Shown: piece after piece, positions 41,298-50,472 of the stretch
How positions within the stretch are numbered: the first letter of the stretch is position 1
Layout: each line of letters starts with the position of its first letter
Assembly: GCA_963769605.1 (NCBI GenBank)
Contig: CAVYML010000003.1
Span: 558,001 to 622,000 of the forward strand
Origin: Fen-1254 sp963769605
GTDB lineage: Bacteria; Bacteroidota; Ignavibacteria; UBA10030
Length of the DNA stretch: 64,000 bases
Direction of reading: 5' to 3'
The notes under the pieces: model-generated
Database searches by the model: none
What the model was told of the DNA's origin: nothing
The model's input: the letters and a program-made list of their open reading frames with translations, nothing else
Program-made: the position numbers and the translations under genes

Positions 41298-43166
41298 ATG
41301 TTGACAAAAATACATATTATGTCTCCCGAGCTGGCGAACAAAATTTCCGCCGGAGAGGTGGTTCAGCGTCCGGCTTCTGCCGTGAAAGAGCTTGTCGAAA
41401 ATGCGATTGATTCCAGTGCAACGCGTATTCAGGTGATTGTGAAAGATGCAGGCAAGGCTCTGATTCAGGTGGTCGATAACGGAGAAGGTATGGGTGAAGC
41501 GGATGTTGCCCTGGCGTTCCGCCGGCATGCAACGAGTAAGATATATTCTTCTGCCGATCTTGAAAATATTCAAACGCTCGGTTTTCGGGGGGAAGCGCTT
41601 GCATCGATTGCTGCAGTTTCTCAAGTGGAATTGAGGACACGCCGAGCGGGCGACGATATGGCGGCGCTTATCCGTATTGAAGGGGACGAAATAAAGGAAC
41701 GCTCGAAAACGGCTTTTGAAAAAGGGACCAGCATTTCGGTCCGGAATTTATTCTACAATACACCTGCCCGCCGGAATTTTTTAAAAACACGCTCTACGGA
41801 GTTAAAGAATATTACCGATGTTGTCGTGCGATATGCGCTTGCATATCCGGAAATCGAATGGCTCTATGTAAGTGATGAGGAGACCCTGCTTACACTCCCC
41901 AAGGCAACGCCGAGCGTGCGTGCAGCCGATGTATTCGGAAAAAAGCAATTCGAATCGATGATTGCATTTGAAGAGAAAACGGAACTAATGGCGGCAAGTG
42001 GTTTTTTGGGGAAACCCGATTTCGTCCACAAGAGCCGCGCTGAACAATTTGTATTTCTCAATCGTCGTTTCATTTTCAGTAAAATGATCAATCATGCCGT
42101 TTTCCATGCCTACGAACATCTGCTGGAGAATGGCACGTTTCCTTCGTTCATCCTTCTCTTAACCATCGATCCGCATAAAATCGATGTCAACGTACATCCG
42201 TCCAAAATGGAAGTAAAATTTGAAAACGAATCGAATATTTACCGCGTCGTTTTATCGGTCGTTCGAAAAGCTCTGGCGGCGAACGATCTCGTGCCAACCG
42301 CGTCGTTGAGAGAAGGAACGGCTGTCGATCCAACCGGCGGAAGACTGCGTTTCGACTCCACGGCATGGAATTCCTTCCGGCCGGCACAGGAATCGGGAAC
42401 ACCTGTCTTTTCTCTCCAGCGCGACTGGCCGCATTCCGGAGGGACGAATGAAGGAAGTGCGCCGATCCTCGGTTTGGATGATATACTTCCGTCTTCAGCC
42501 GGGAACGATGCGCTTACACAGGCTATGAAGTTTCCTTCCGCTTTTCCACTCGGAACGCAGAATCGCATTCTTGCGCATACGACCGTTGAGTCGCAGGAAG
42601 GGCGCGCCATCTGGCAGGTGCACAACAAGTACATCATTTCACAAATTCGCTCCGGATTGATGATTGTCGATCAACATGCGGCGCACGAGCGCGTTTTGTA
42701 TGAACGTGTGCTGAGCAATTTTGAAAACAGCCTGCCGACCTCGCAGCAATTGTTGTTTCCGGAAACTATCGAGCTCAGTGTTTCAGACTACGCTTTAGTC
42801 AAAGAACTGCAGCCGCACATGGAACGGCTCGGCTTTGATGTGAAGCTTTTCGGAAAGAACACGGTTGTTCTCGAGGGAATTCCAGCGGATGTCCGGCTCG
42901 GAAACGAACGCAAGATTCTTCAGGACGTATTGGATGAATATAAAAACAACGAACATGCGGGAATCATTGATGCGCGGGATAATCTTGCAAAATCGTTTGC
43001 ATGCAAGGCGGCGATCAAGGCAGGCGATAGATTGAATATAACCGAGATGATTATACTCATCGATCATTTGTTTGCCGCAAAAATGCCGTATGTTTGTCCG
43101 CATGGAAGGCCGGTCATTATCAAAATTCCGCTGGAAGAGCTGGATAAACGGTTCGGTCGAACGTAA
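41298..43166 (+). CDS. mutL: DNA mismatch repair protein MutL
   Basis: MutL links mismatch recognition by MutS to strand removal. The 622-residue protein has a GHKL ATPase at the N-terminus (NAIDSSATRIQV, DNGEGMGEADVALAFRRHATSKI, GFRGEALASIAAV). A Ser/Gly/Pro-rich linker follows and then a C-terminal dimerisation domain. The endonuclease motif DQHA(x2)E(x4)E is present as DQHAAHERVLYE, and the C-terminal CPHGRP motif is present. This indicates a nicking MutL, typical of organisms without MutH. ATG 41298 is used. Confidence 0.97.
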   Translation: MLTKIHIMSPELANKISAGEVVQRPASAVKELVENAIDSSATRIQVIVKDAGKALIQVVDNGEGMGEADVALAFRRHATSKIYSSADLENIQTLGFRGEALASIAAVSQVELRTRRAGDDMAALIRIEGDEIKERSKTAFEKGTSISVRNLFYNTPARRNFLKTRSTELKNITDVVVRYALAYPEIEWLYVSDEETLLTLPKATPSVRAADVFGKKQFESMIAFEEKTELMAASGFLGKPDFVHKSRAEQFVFLNRRFIFSKMINHAVFHAYEHLLENGTFPSFILLLTIDPHKIDVNVHPSKMEVKFENESNIYRVVLSVVRKALAANDLVPTASLREGTAVDPTGGRLRFDSTAWNSFRPAQESGTPVFSLQRDWPHSGGTNEGSAPILGLDDILPSSAGNDALTQAMKFPSAFPLGTQNRILAHTTVESQEGRAIWQVHNKYIISQIRSGLMIVDQHAAHERVLYERVLSNFENSLPTSQQLLFPETIELSVSDYALVKELQPHMERLGFDVKLFGKNTVVLEGIPADVRLGNERKILQDVLDEYKNNEHAGIIDARDNLAKSFACKAAIKAGDRLNITEMIILIDHLFAAKMPYVCPHGRPVIIKIPLEELDKRFGRT

Positions 43167-43189
43167 GCGAACTATTCGAAGGAGGCCGC

Positions 43190-44098
43190 TTGAAACAAAA
43201 AATAAATGCAGTCATTCGTTTGCTGCGTCCCGTTCAATGGATCAAAAACGGCCTGGTCTTTGCACCCCTTGTTTTTTCCAAGCACCTTTTTAATTTTTCC
43301 TACATCATGCATGCATTGCAGGCGTGCCTTGCTTTCTGCCTTGTTTCCGGCATGGTCTACGCCATGAACGATATCACAGATAGGGAAAGTGATCGCCTCC
43401 ATCCGCAAAAAAAACTAAGACCTCTCGCTGCCGGCACTCTGGAAGTACGCGACGCATATCGAGTGATCCTCCTCCTTTGCGCAGTTCTCATTTTTTGTAC
43501 CCTTCATCTCGGAATGCGTTTTTCCATTGTCATTCTCTTGTACGGAGTGATCAATATAGCGTATTCGACATTCTTAAAACAAGTCGTTCTGGTTGATGTC
43601 TTTGTCATTGCGGCAGGGTTCATGCTCCGCGTGCTCGCAGGTGTTTTTGCCATAGATGTTGAGATTTCATCATGGCTTGTTCTCTGCACGTTGTTTATGT
43701 CCGTCTTTCTGGCTATATCCAAAAGGAGGAGCGAATTGATTCTTAAGGCCGATTCCCATGCTTCAACGGGACGCGGTGTGCTGGAGATGTACGATCTCGC
43801 ATTTGTTGATCAGATTATGACAATTGCAGCATCCGGCATGGCCATTTCGTATGCACTCTATACCGTGGCAGAACGAACCGTCAGAGTCTTCCGAACGGAA
43901 AACCTGATCTTTACCACCATATTTGTCTTGTTTGGTATTTTTCGTTACATTTTTCTCGTTCGTATAAGAAAAACGGACGATAATCCGACACATATTCTGC
44001 TCTCAGATGCGGCAATATTGGTTAATATCGCGCTCTGGTTTATAGTCTGCGTTGTTATTATTTATTTTCAAGAAATAAAAAACTGGTTTTTATTATGA
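43190..44098 (+). CDS. UbiA-family prenyltransferase, decaprenyl-phosphate phosphoribosyltransferase-like
   Basis: The 302-residue membrane protein has eight or nine spans and two Asp-rich sites: AMNDITDRESDRLHPQKKLRPLA and the second-loop SKRRSELILKA region. The start LRPVQWIKNGLVFAPLVFS is typical of the phosphoribose-polyprenyl-phosphate synthase branch of UbiA. Members attach phosphoribose to polyprenyl phosphate for arabinose-type sugar donors. TTG at 43190 is chosen because GGAGG lies six bases before it. It overlaps the next gene (ATG 44095) by four bases. Which lipid and sugar are used here is unknown. Confidence 0.8.
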   Translation: MKQKINAVIRLLRPVQWIKNGLVFAPLVFSKHLFNFSYIMHALQACLAFCLVSGMVYAMNDITDRESDRLHPQKKLRPLAAGTLEVRDAYRVILLLCAVLIFCTLHLGMRFSIVILLYGVINIAYSTFLKQVVLVDVFVIAAGFMLRVLAGVFAIDVEISSWLVLCTLFMSVFLAISKRRSELILKADSHASTGRGVLEMYDLAFVDQIMTIAASGMAISYALYTVAERTVRVFRTENLIFTTIFVLFGIFRYIFLVRIRKTDDNPTHILLSDAAILVNIALWFIVCVVIIYFQEIKNWFLL

Positions 44099-45243
44099 AA
44101 TTTCCGGAACCCAAAAATCCAACAAGAATTACCGGCCTTGCAGCCGGTTCTTCAAAAGTTGCCGTCCTTCGAACAACCCCGCAGAAAGTACTCGGCGATA
44201 TCCGGCGTGCTATGGAAATGGCCGGTGTCAGGGATGCGCTCAAACCTTCGGCGCCGACAATTCTGAAAGATAATATTTCCTGGCATTTTCCTTTTCCGGC
44301 GGCCAACACAACTCCGTGGCAGATGGAAGGCGCCATTCTCGGACTGAAAAATGCGGGAATGAACGATATTGTTTGCGTACAAAATAAAACTGTGGTGACC
44401 GATGCATTTAAAGGAGAAGACCTTAACCGCTATACTCCGATTTTTAAAAAATATAAAATTCCGGTTTTATTTAATTTCAAACCGGAAGACATGACCTGGG
44501 TAGAATACAAACCTAAGACGCCGATGCTTGTGCTGGATCAGATCTTTGCAGACGGAATTCGCATTCCCGATTATTTCTTTGCGCGGAACATCATGCATCT
44601 TCCGACCGTGAAATGTCACATCTACACAACGACGACGGGGGCGATGAAAAATGCGTTCGGCGGGCTGCTTAATACACATCGTCATTATACCCATACGTGG
44701 ATTCATGAAACGCTGGTCGATTTGCTTGCAATTCAAAAGGAAATACATGCCGGAATTTTTGCACTCATGGACGGAACAACCGTCGGCAATGGTCCCGGTC
44801 CGCGGACGATGTTCCCGGTCGAAAAAAGTATTATTCTTGCCGGAGCGGATCAGGTTGCGATTGATGCAGTTGCCGCAAAATTGATGGGGTTCGATCCACT
44901 GAATATCAAATATATCAATCTTGCTCATCAACGGGGACTCGGATGCGGCGATCCGCGGGATATTCAATTGGTGGGAGACGATATACAGGGAGAAAACTGG
45001 AAATTTTCCGTCGGGGACAATATGGCAAGTATGGCTGGAGATATGCTCTGGTTCGGGCCGCTTAAAAGACTGCAGCGCCTGTTTTTCCATACGCCGCTCG
45101 TTTATATGTTCATTTTCGGATCGGAATGTTATCACGATTATTACCGGTGGCCCGTCAAGGATCAAAGGGTTTTCAAACGCTGGAAAAAAGAATCGCCCTG
45201 GGGAAAATTGTTCGCATCCTATCCTGAAACATCGAAAGAATAA
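44095..45243 (+). CDS. DUF362 domain protein
   Basis: The 382-residue protein resembles DUF362 proteins, seen in segments such as SKVAVLRTTPQKVLGDI, the PTILKDNISWHFPFP region, LPTVKCHIYTTTTGAMKNAFGGLL and DQVAIDAVAAKLMGFDPL. Some DUF362 proteins carry iron-sulfur clusters. Only a few scattered cysteines are visible here and there is no ferredoxin domain. It overlaps the end of the UbiA-type gene by four bases, so the two are co-translated and perhaps act in the same lipid or cofactor pathway. The function is unproven. There is no signal peptide. Confidence 0.75.
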   Translation: MKFPEPKNPTRITGLAAGSSKVAVLRTTPQKVLGDIRRAMEMAGVRDALKPSAPTILKDNISWHFPFPAANTTPWQMEGAILGLKNAGMNDIVCVQNKTVVTDAFKGEDLNRYTPIFKKYKIPVLFNFKPEDMTWVEYKPKTPMLVLDQIFADGIRIPDYFFARNIMHLPTVKCHIYTTTTGAMKNAFGGLLNTHRHYTHTWIHETLVDLLAIQKEIHAGIFALMDGTTVGNGPGPRTMFPVEKSIILAGADQVAIDAVAAKLMGFDPLNIKYINLAHQRGLGCGDPRDIQLVGDDIQGENWKFSVGDNMASMAGDMLWFGPLKRLQRLFFHTPLVYMFIFGSECYHDYYRWPVKDQRVFKRWKKESPWGKLFASYPETSKE

Positions 45244-45251
45244 TTCTGCAG

Positions 45252-46130
45252 ATGAAAATCAGTGCGAGATCCCGTGCAGAGTTGTTCCTGCTTTCGATGA
45301 GCATTGTCTGGGGCAGCACGTTTGTTTTTGTAAAGCTTGTTCTTATTCACGCTTCTCCCTTTGTGTATACTGCCGTAAGGTTTGCGGCAGCAGCTCTCAT
45401 TTTTGCGTTGCTGTTTTTTCGCCGTCTGAAAAACATAGACCGGACAACCGTTCTTCACGGAGGCTTGCTCGGAATTTTCCTCTTTGTCGGAATTGTTCTG
45501 CAGACCGAGGGTCTCCGGTATACCAGTGCGTCGAAGTCCGCCTTTATTACAGGGATGATGGTAGTTTTTACGCCGATTCTCCAGTTGTTCATCGATCGGC
45601 GCCTGCCGCAGATAGGCAATATTGTCGGTGTTTTTCTGGTCGTCGCAGGACTTTATTATTTAACTTCGCCGCAGGGATCGGAGTTCAACAGAGGCGACCT
45701 TATGTCCTTAAGCTGTGCCTTGAGCTTTGCACTGTACCTCGTCTATCTGGGCATGTTCGGGGAGAAGTACGATCCTTTTCATCTCACATTGATGCAATTC
45801 CTTACGGCGGCTCTCTTTTCTGTTCCGTTTATTTTCATCGAGCATGCCTATCTTACTTTTGACGGAAACAGTATCCCGGTTTTATTGTATCTTGCCGTCA
45901 TGCCGACTATTGTGGCCCTTTATATCCAGACAAAATATCAAAAGGATACGACGCCGACACGGTGTGCAGTTATCGCATCATTGGAACCGCCGATAGCCGC
46001 ACTTTTTGCCGCCGTAATTCTGGGGGAGAGCCTCGGCATTGCGGGAATTGCCGGAGGAGCTTTGATTTTGATCGGCGTCCTGGTCTCCGAATTTTCGGAA
46101 TTCCTTTTTAAAAATATTTATATGGTTTGA
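45252..46130 (+). CDS. EamA-type DMT family transporter
   Basis: This 292-residue inner-membrane protein has ten predicted spans forming two EamA repeats. The first holds SIVWGSTFVFVKLVLI and the second LSFALYLVYLGMFG and ASLEPPIAALFAAVILGE. DMT proteins export metabolites or sugars and amino acids, and no substrate can be assigned here. It starts eight bases after the DUF362 gene and ends three bases before maf, so all belong to one transcript. A clear ribosome binding site is not visible at 45252. Confidence 0.88.
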   Translation: MKISARSRAELFLLSMSIVWGSTFVFVKLVLIHASPFVYTAVRFAAAALIFALLFFRRLKNIDRTTVLHGGLLGIFLFVGIVLQTEGLRYTSASKSAFITGMMVVFTPILQLFIDRRLPQIGNIVGVFLVVAGLYYLTSPQGSEFNRGDLMSLSCALSFALYLVYLGMFGEKYDPFHLTLMQFLTAALFSVPFIFIEHAYLTFDGNSIPVLLYLAVMPTIVALYIQTKYQKDTTPTRCAVIASLEPPIAALFAAVILGESLGIAGIAGGALILIGVLVSEFSEFLFKNIYMV

Positions 46131-46133
46131 TCT

Positions 46134-46730
46134 ATGTTGTCTTGTCCGCTGCCCCTTATTCTTGCTTCCAGATCCCCGCGCAGAAAAAAATTACTGCGCC
46201 AGATAGGTTTACATTTTCGGATCATTCCGAGCGGGGCAGATGAAACGTTTCAAAAAGAAATTTCACCGGCGCGCAATGCGCGCAATGTAGCGCTGCGGAA
46301 AGCGCGGGATGTTGCCGGGCGGCTGAAGAAAGGAATCGTTATCGGGGCCGATACCATCGTCGTTCTCAACCGGAATATTCTGGGCAAGCCGGTTTCTTCA
46401 GAGGATGCAAAGAGAATGCTGCGGCTGCTAAGCGGGGGAAAACATTGCGTATATACCGGTATAGCCCTTGTGGATGTCCGTTCGAAACGGGAATGGAGCG
46501 CGGTCGAGCGGACATTCGTAAAATTCCGAAAGCTTTCTTCGGATGAAATCGACCGTTATGTAGCTTCCGGTTCACCGATGGATAAAGCGGGAGCGTACGG
46601 GATTCAAGACGACTACGGAGCGGTATTTGTAGAAGAAGTGCATGGATGCTTTTATAATGTCGTCGGGTTTCCGCTTGCCCGTTTTTCCCTTCTTCTGGAA
46701 TCGGCCGTGCAATCGCTCCGGAAGGGGTAA
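46134..46730 (+). CDS. maf: Maf-like nucleoside triphosphate pyrophosphatase
   Basis: The 198-residue protein belongs to the Maf/HAM1 family, which hydrolyses non-canonical or excess nucleoside triphosphates such as dTTP/UTP. Maf is also linked to septum arrest. The substrate-binding LASRSPRRKKLLRQIG start, GADTIVVLNRNILGKP, the SGGKHCVYTGIALVD strand and DKAGAYGIQDDYGAVFVEE are all present. ATG 46134 is three bases after the transporter stop. A bidirectional terminator at 46731 closes the unit. Confidence 0.93.
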   Translation: MLSCPLPLILASRSPRRKKLLRQIGLHFRIIPSGADETFQKEISPARNARNVALRKARDVAGRLKKGIVIGADTIVVLNRNILGKPVSSEDAKRMLRLLSGGKHCVYTGIALVDVRSKREWSAVERTFVKFRKLSSDEIDRYVASGSPMDKAGAYGIQDDYGAVFVEEVHGCFYNVVGFPLARFSLLLESAVQSLRKG

Positions 46731-46766
46731 AAAAAATCCCTTCTGCTTTGAACTGAAGGGATTTTT
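46731..46766. terminator. bidirectional terminator between maf and the cold-shock gene
   Basis: AAAAAATCCCTTC and GAAGGGATTTTT form a 12-pair stem with an 11-base loop. It lies right after the maf stop and 21 bases before the 3' end of the convergent cold-shock gene, so it serves both strands. Confidence 0.85.
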
Positions 46767-46787
46767 AACCGTTGGAATGTTTTTGTC

Positions 46788-46991
46788 TTAAGCTTGCTTT
46801 GAAACTTTGACAGCCTGCAAACCTTTCGGTCCTTGTTCAACTTCGAATTCGACTTTATCGCCCTCGATAAGAGTGCGATAGCCGTCTCCGTTGATCGATT
46901 TATAATGAACGAAAACGTCTTCATTGGAATTGCGCGAAATGAAGCCGTATCCTTTTGCATTATTAAACCATTTCACAGTACCCTCTTCCAT
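46788..46991 (-). CDS. cold-shock domain protein
   Basis: The 67-residue single-stranded nucleic-acid-binding protein has the OB-fold cold-shock domain: EGTVKWFNNAKGYGFIS with RNP1 KGYGFIS, DVFVHY as RNP2, and GLQAVKV at the end. Csp proteins keep mRNA unfolded. An open frame extends 20 codons upstream, but I set the start at ATG 46991 (MEEGTVKWFN), the normal N-terminus. A GGGGAAG tract precedes it. The 280 bases between this gene and 47272 contain its leader and no other gene. Confidence 0.93.
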   Translation of the reverse strand: MEEGTVKWFNNAKGYGFISRNSNEDVFVHYKSINGDGYRTLIEGDKVEFEVEQGPKGLQAVKVSKQA

Positions 46992-47271
46992 AAGGTCTTC
47001 CCCAAATATATTAAACATCACACCGCTTTTTTGTCTCAGCAATAAGTGCATGGTAAATTTGTACCAACGCCTTTATTGCTCAGTCTGACACGAAATCTTA
47101 AAAGGATGCCCAGGTTTACTTCCTCGACGAGGTTTTACCTCCGAACACACATCTGAAACGCGACAGCTTAAACAAATTGCACGAAACAAAACCGGTGCAG
47201 TGAATTACGAACAAAGTATACAATTCAACTTTGATAAAAGCAAGTAGTTTAAGTTCAATGTAATCATTCTC

Positions 47272-49590
47272 TTAATCATTATCAGCAAGCCAAATACCGG
47301 GCTCTTCTCCTGATAATGCCTGATTATCGGTCAAAAACGCCTCTTTTGGAGGTTTCCGCAGAATACTGGCCGGGGGTGAATAGCCGAAAAGATCGTCCCC
47401 TGAAAAAATTTGATCGAAGGCGGCCGGTTCGAAAAAATCCCTGTAATGAGCTGCCACTTCCTGGAGGCGGGAGACGTAATAGGCGGAATTTTCGTTCGGC
47501 ATGCCCGGGTTCCATTCTTCTGCCAGAGTGCAATTTTCCAAAATTTTAACATCGGGATGCGAGCCGGTGATATAATACCATAGTTCATCTCCCTGAGCGA
47601 CGTATGTCTTTGTGCGCCGGGCAGCTTCCATAGCAGGAACCGGCGCTCGAACAGCAGCATTAACCTCTTTCTCATAGTCTTCCAAATTTTCTTTTGCCGT
47701 CTCCATTCTGCAGAAGTCGCGCGGCGCCCATTTGTGCTGCGTTATGATCGTCGAATATGATGAGTAGAGATGATGGAGACGCGTAAAATCTTCGGTTAGA
47801 ATACATCCGATGCACCGGAATGCGAATTGCTGTAAAAAATGCTCAGGCGCTCGGGGAACGAGAGAACTTCCGCTGAGCAGCACATTCTCCGTCGGATCGA
47901 GAAGTGCGTAGCTTTTTCGTTTATGACTCAGCATCGCTTTATATCGTCCGGTGACCCTGATCTTTACCGGAGCGGCAAGATTTTCGTTCAAACGATCGAC
48001 GAAAGCTTGTTCGTTCTTTTCTCCCAGAATATTATCCGGCAGTGCAAAGAATATATTCTCTCCGTCAATGTGGAGAACCGGGGCATTGAATCGTTCCAAT
48101 TGCTGTACAATTTTTGTCGAAAGAATTCTGCTCTCTTCTTCAATGTGCTGTGCGATTTTGGGATCGTTGAAGATTCCTCTGGCGGAACCGAGATAGTCGC
48201 AGAGATGACTCAAGAGACTATGTGCAGCCCATCGATCCGCCCTCTTCCCCGGTGTTTCCTCATCCGTGCTGGAAACGATTATCTTTTCCAGGTCTTGAAC
48301 GAGCCGTGGAAGGAGAGAAAGCGTATCGGATACGGAAAGAGTTTTCTGTGCGATAATCACCGACCGCCTGATCGAATCGATTTCCGCCTGCAGCACATTT
48401 TTAAATAATCCGGTCCGGAACGCTTCGGCAAAACCTGTGTTCGACTGTGACAGCGTAAAGGGCTGGGGAAGAGAGTGCCGCTGGCGAAGATACTCACGTG
48501 CCATTATCGATTCAATGCGAAGCGGAACGCCTGCGGAAATGAGTGTAGAAAGATTAAGCGGACACATTCGTGCCAGTGCGATATGCGGTTCAAGGAAGAT
48601 TGCACCCAGTGATCTTACCAGGAGGGCAAGGCGGCGGGAATATTCTTTCAACTGCCGTGGGTCGTCTTTCCACCACGCTTCTACTTCTTTCGGCGCGGCA
48701 AAGTTCATATCCGGCGCTATGCCGAACCGTTTTGCTATATAGCGGAGTCCGTGATTTTGCAGGTTTCTCCTTGAACCGACATACGAGTCTGCAGCAGCGC
48801 CGAGATCGACCAGATGCCTGCCAAAAATTTCGTATTGGACGGGCCCGCTATCAAGCGAAGGAAAGTTCACGGAACGCAGTAGACTGCCGTTGCGCCCAAG
48901 AGTCAATTCGATACCTGATTCTTCCGCACGGCGGACGAGAAACGGCAGCTGCCGGATAAAGAGCTCGTGCCCTTCGATAATATCCGGATCGATGCGGATA
49001 ACGAGATCGACAAATTCCTTTAAGATCGATTCTTCATCTTCACGCGATGCATCTAAGCTGAATTCCTGCCCGTCATTGGTCGTAACGGTAAGAATCCGGA
49101 GCGAACGGGTGAGCCTTTTTTTCCGATCTTTGGGGAGCGGCCGGCCTAACTGTACATCAATCTGCATGCACCGAATATCCTCGAATGCCATTCCTTTAAA
49201 AAGTGTGCAGCCGGATTGCTGAAGATATTGACGTACTGGATCGTTGCGAAGGAGCAGGGCTGGAATATCCGTATAGGAATCGACATGCACCTGGGATGCA
49301 GCGTTGTATCGTTTCAGGATATGATGCACTGCCTCCCACATTTCGCTCCATCGATGGAAGACTGCTATCGAATGAAAATAGTTCGTTCCGGAAAGCTCTT
49401 TGAGCCAGCGAGTTTTTGGAAATTGATCAAGAAGGTTGGGTTGTGAAAGTAAAAAAAACGGAAAGAACTCCGCATCCCGGTATTCAAGTGCACCGCCGAT
49501 TCGCTTATAGATACGTACGGTTTGGTCGTTCAACTGGTTGACCGCAACGATGCATTCTTCCGTATTTTGTCCATAGAGGAGGGCGACCAT
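47272..49590 (-). CDS. family-B DNA polymerase homologue with degenerate exonuclease and polymerase sites
   Basis: The 772-residue protein matches family-B DNA polymerases along its length, with an N-terminal region, an exonuclease-like fold (about 130-340) and a palm/fingers region (about 390-560). Every catalytic motif is altered. Exo I DxE reads IDVQ (about 141). The Exo II region reads EGHELF without its Asp. The Exo III Tyr-Asp site reads EYSRRLALL. Polymerase motif A Asp is replaced by Glu and its YP by RR (AEIDSIRRSVII, about 401). Motif B lacks the Lys/Asn-Ser-x-Tyr-Gly pattern, and motif C DTD reads DGE (HIDGENIFF, about 507). It is probably catalytically dead or very weak, perhaps a structural or DNA-binding subunit. 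It is encoded apart from repair genes. Start ATG 49590. Confidence 0.75.
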   Translation of the reverse strand: MVALLYGQNTEECIVAVNQLNDQTVRIYKRIGGALEYRDAEFFPFFLLSQPNLLDQFPKTRWLKELSGTNYFHSIAVFHRWSEMWEAVHHILKRYNAASQVHVDSYTDIPALLLRNDPVRQYLQQSGCTLFKGMAFEDIRCMQIDVQLGRPLPKDRKKRLTRSLRILTVTTNDGQEFSLDASREDEESILKEFVDLVIRIDPDIIEGHELFIRQLPFLVRRAEESGIELTLGRNGSLLRSVNFPSLDSGPVQYEIFGRHLVDLGAAADSYVGSRRNLQNHGLRYIAKRFGIAPDMNFAAPKEVEAWWKDDPRQLKEYSRRLALLVRSLGAIFLEPHIALARMCPLNLSTLISAGVPLRIESIMAREYLRQRHSLPQPFTLSQSNTGFAEAFRTGLFKNVLQAEIDSIRRSVIIAQKTLSVSDTLSLLPRLVQDLEKIIVSSTDEETPGKRADRWAAHSLLSHLCDYLGSARGIFNDPKIAQHIEEESRILSTKIVQQLERFNAPVLHIDGENIFFALPDNILGEKNEQAFVDRLNENLAAPVKIRVTGRYKAMLSHKRKSYALLDPTENVLLSGSSLVPRAPEHFLQQFAFRCIGCILTEDFTRLHHLYSSYSTIITQHKWAPRDFCRMETAKENLEDYEKEVNAAVRAPVPAMEAARRTKTYVAQGDELWYYITGSHPDVKILENCTLAEEWNPGMPNENSAYYVSRLQEVAAHYRDFFEPAAFDQIFSGDDLFGYSPPASILRKPPKEAFLTDNQALSGEEPGIWLADND

Positions 49591-49652
49591 AGGAATTTGT
49601 TAGGTATCAGATCTTTGCACTGTGACTGCCGGCATAGTGACGGTCATCATCG

Positions 49653-49685
49653 CCGTTGTCCCGGCTTCGAAGGCCGGAACAACGG
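49653..49685. repeat. strong perfect hairpin between polymerase and slipin genes
   Basis: CCGTTGT-C-CCGGC and GCCGG-A-ACAACGG pair around TTCGAAG. It lies downstream of the slipin gene on the minus strand. There is no T run after it, so it is not a standard terminator. It may be a REP-like element. Confidence 0.5.
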
Positions 49686-49704
49686 AAATTCAATCGTATC
49701 GATA

Positions 49705-50469
49705 TTATTTCTTTCCTTTGACCAGATCGAGAAACGGCGTAATTAAATCGATCGGAACCGGGAAGATGGTTGTGGAATTTTTCTCGGTCGCGATTTCACG
49801 CAGTGTCTGCAGATAGCGCAGCGTCAACGCGCTCGGCTGCTCGCCTAATATTTTAGCTGCGTCGGAAAGCCGCTGTGAGGCCTGGAATTCGCCTTCCGCT
49901 GCAATAACCTTGGAACGGCGTTCGCGTTCTGCTTCTGCTTGTTTTGCCATGGCGCGCTGCATCTCCTGCGGCAGATCGATCTGCTTCACTTCCACATTAG
50001 ATACTTTAATGCCCCACGGTTCCGTATGCGAGTCGATGATTTGCTGCAATTTCAGGTTGATCTTATCGCGCTGTGAAAGCAGATCGTCCAAGTCCGATTG
50101 TCCCAAAACGCTCCGCAATGTCGTTTGTGAAAGCTGGGAAGTGGCAAATAAATAATTCTCTACATCGATAACGGCTTTCTGCGGCTGCATAACCCGGAAA
50201 TAGACCACGGCGTTGACTTTAACAGAGACGTTATCCTGTGTGATGATATCCTGAGAAGGGACATCCATTACAACCGTGCGCAGGCTGACCTTAACCATGC
50301 GGTCGATACCGGGCCATAGCCAAATAAGGCCTGGTCCCTTGACGCCGATCGAACGGCCGAGGCGAAAGATAACGCCGCGTTCGTATTCCCGCAGGATCTT
50401 AATGGAATTGCTGGCGAGGATAATAAAAAGAAAAGCCAGAACAAAAGTCAAAAGAAAATCGGGTCCCAT
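49705..50469 (-). CDS. slipin (SPFH/band 7 domain) protein
   Basis: The 254-residue membrane-anchored protein starts with one hydrophobic span (LLTFVLAFLFIILASNSIKIL). The SPFH domain follows (EYERGVIFRLGRSIGVKGPGLIWLWPGI, SVKVNAVVYFRV, LRSVLGQSDLDDLLSQRDKIN) and then an Ala/Glu-rich coiled coil (EMQRAMAKQAEAERERRSKVIAAEGE). Slipins form oligomeric rings in membrane microdomains. It starts four bases after the nfeD-like gene on the same strand. This NfeD-slipin pairing is well established. Confidence 0.93.
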   Translation of the reverse strand: MGPDFLLTFVLAFLFIILASNSIKILREYERGVIFRLGRSIGVKGPGLIWLWPGIDRMVKVSLRTVVMDVPSQDIITQDNVSVKVNAVVYFRVMQPQKAVIDVENYLFATSQLSQTTLRSVLGQSDLDDLLSQRDKINLKLQQIIDSHTEPWGIKVSNVEVKQIDLPQEMQRAMAKQAEAERERRSKVIAAEGEFQASQRLSDAAKILGEQPSALTLRYLQTLREIATEKNSTTIFPVPIDLITPFLDLVKGKK

Positions 50470-50472
50470 AAG

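Noticed and set aside
44921..45862. 313-codon open frame
   Set aside because: It overlaps the DUF362 and EamA genes in another frame and is very Cys/Ser/Arg-rich, which is typical of a shadow frame.
49653..49685. Rho-independent terminator of the slipin gene
   Set aside because: The hairpin is strong but no T run follows on the minus strand, so it was listed as a repeat or hairpin only.
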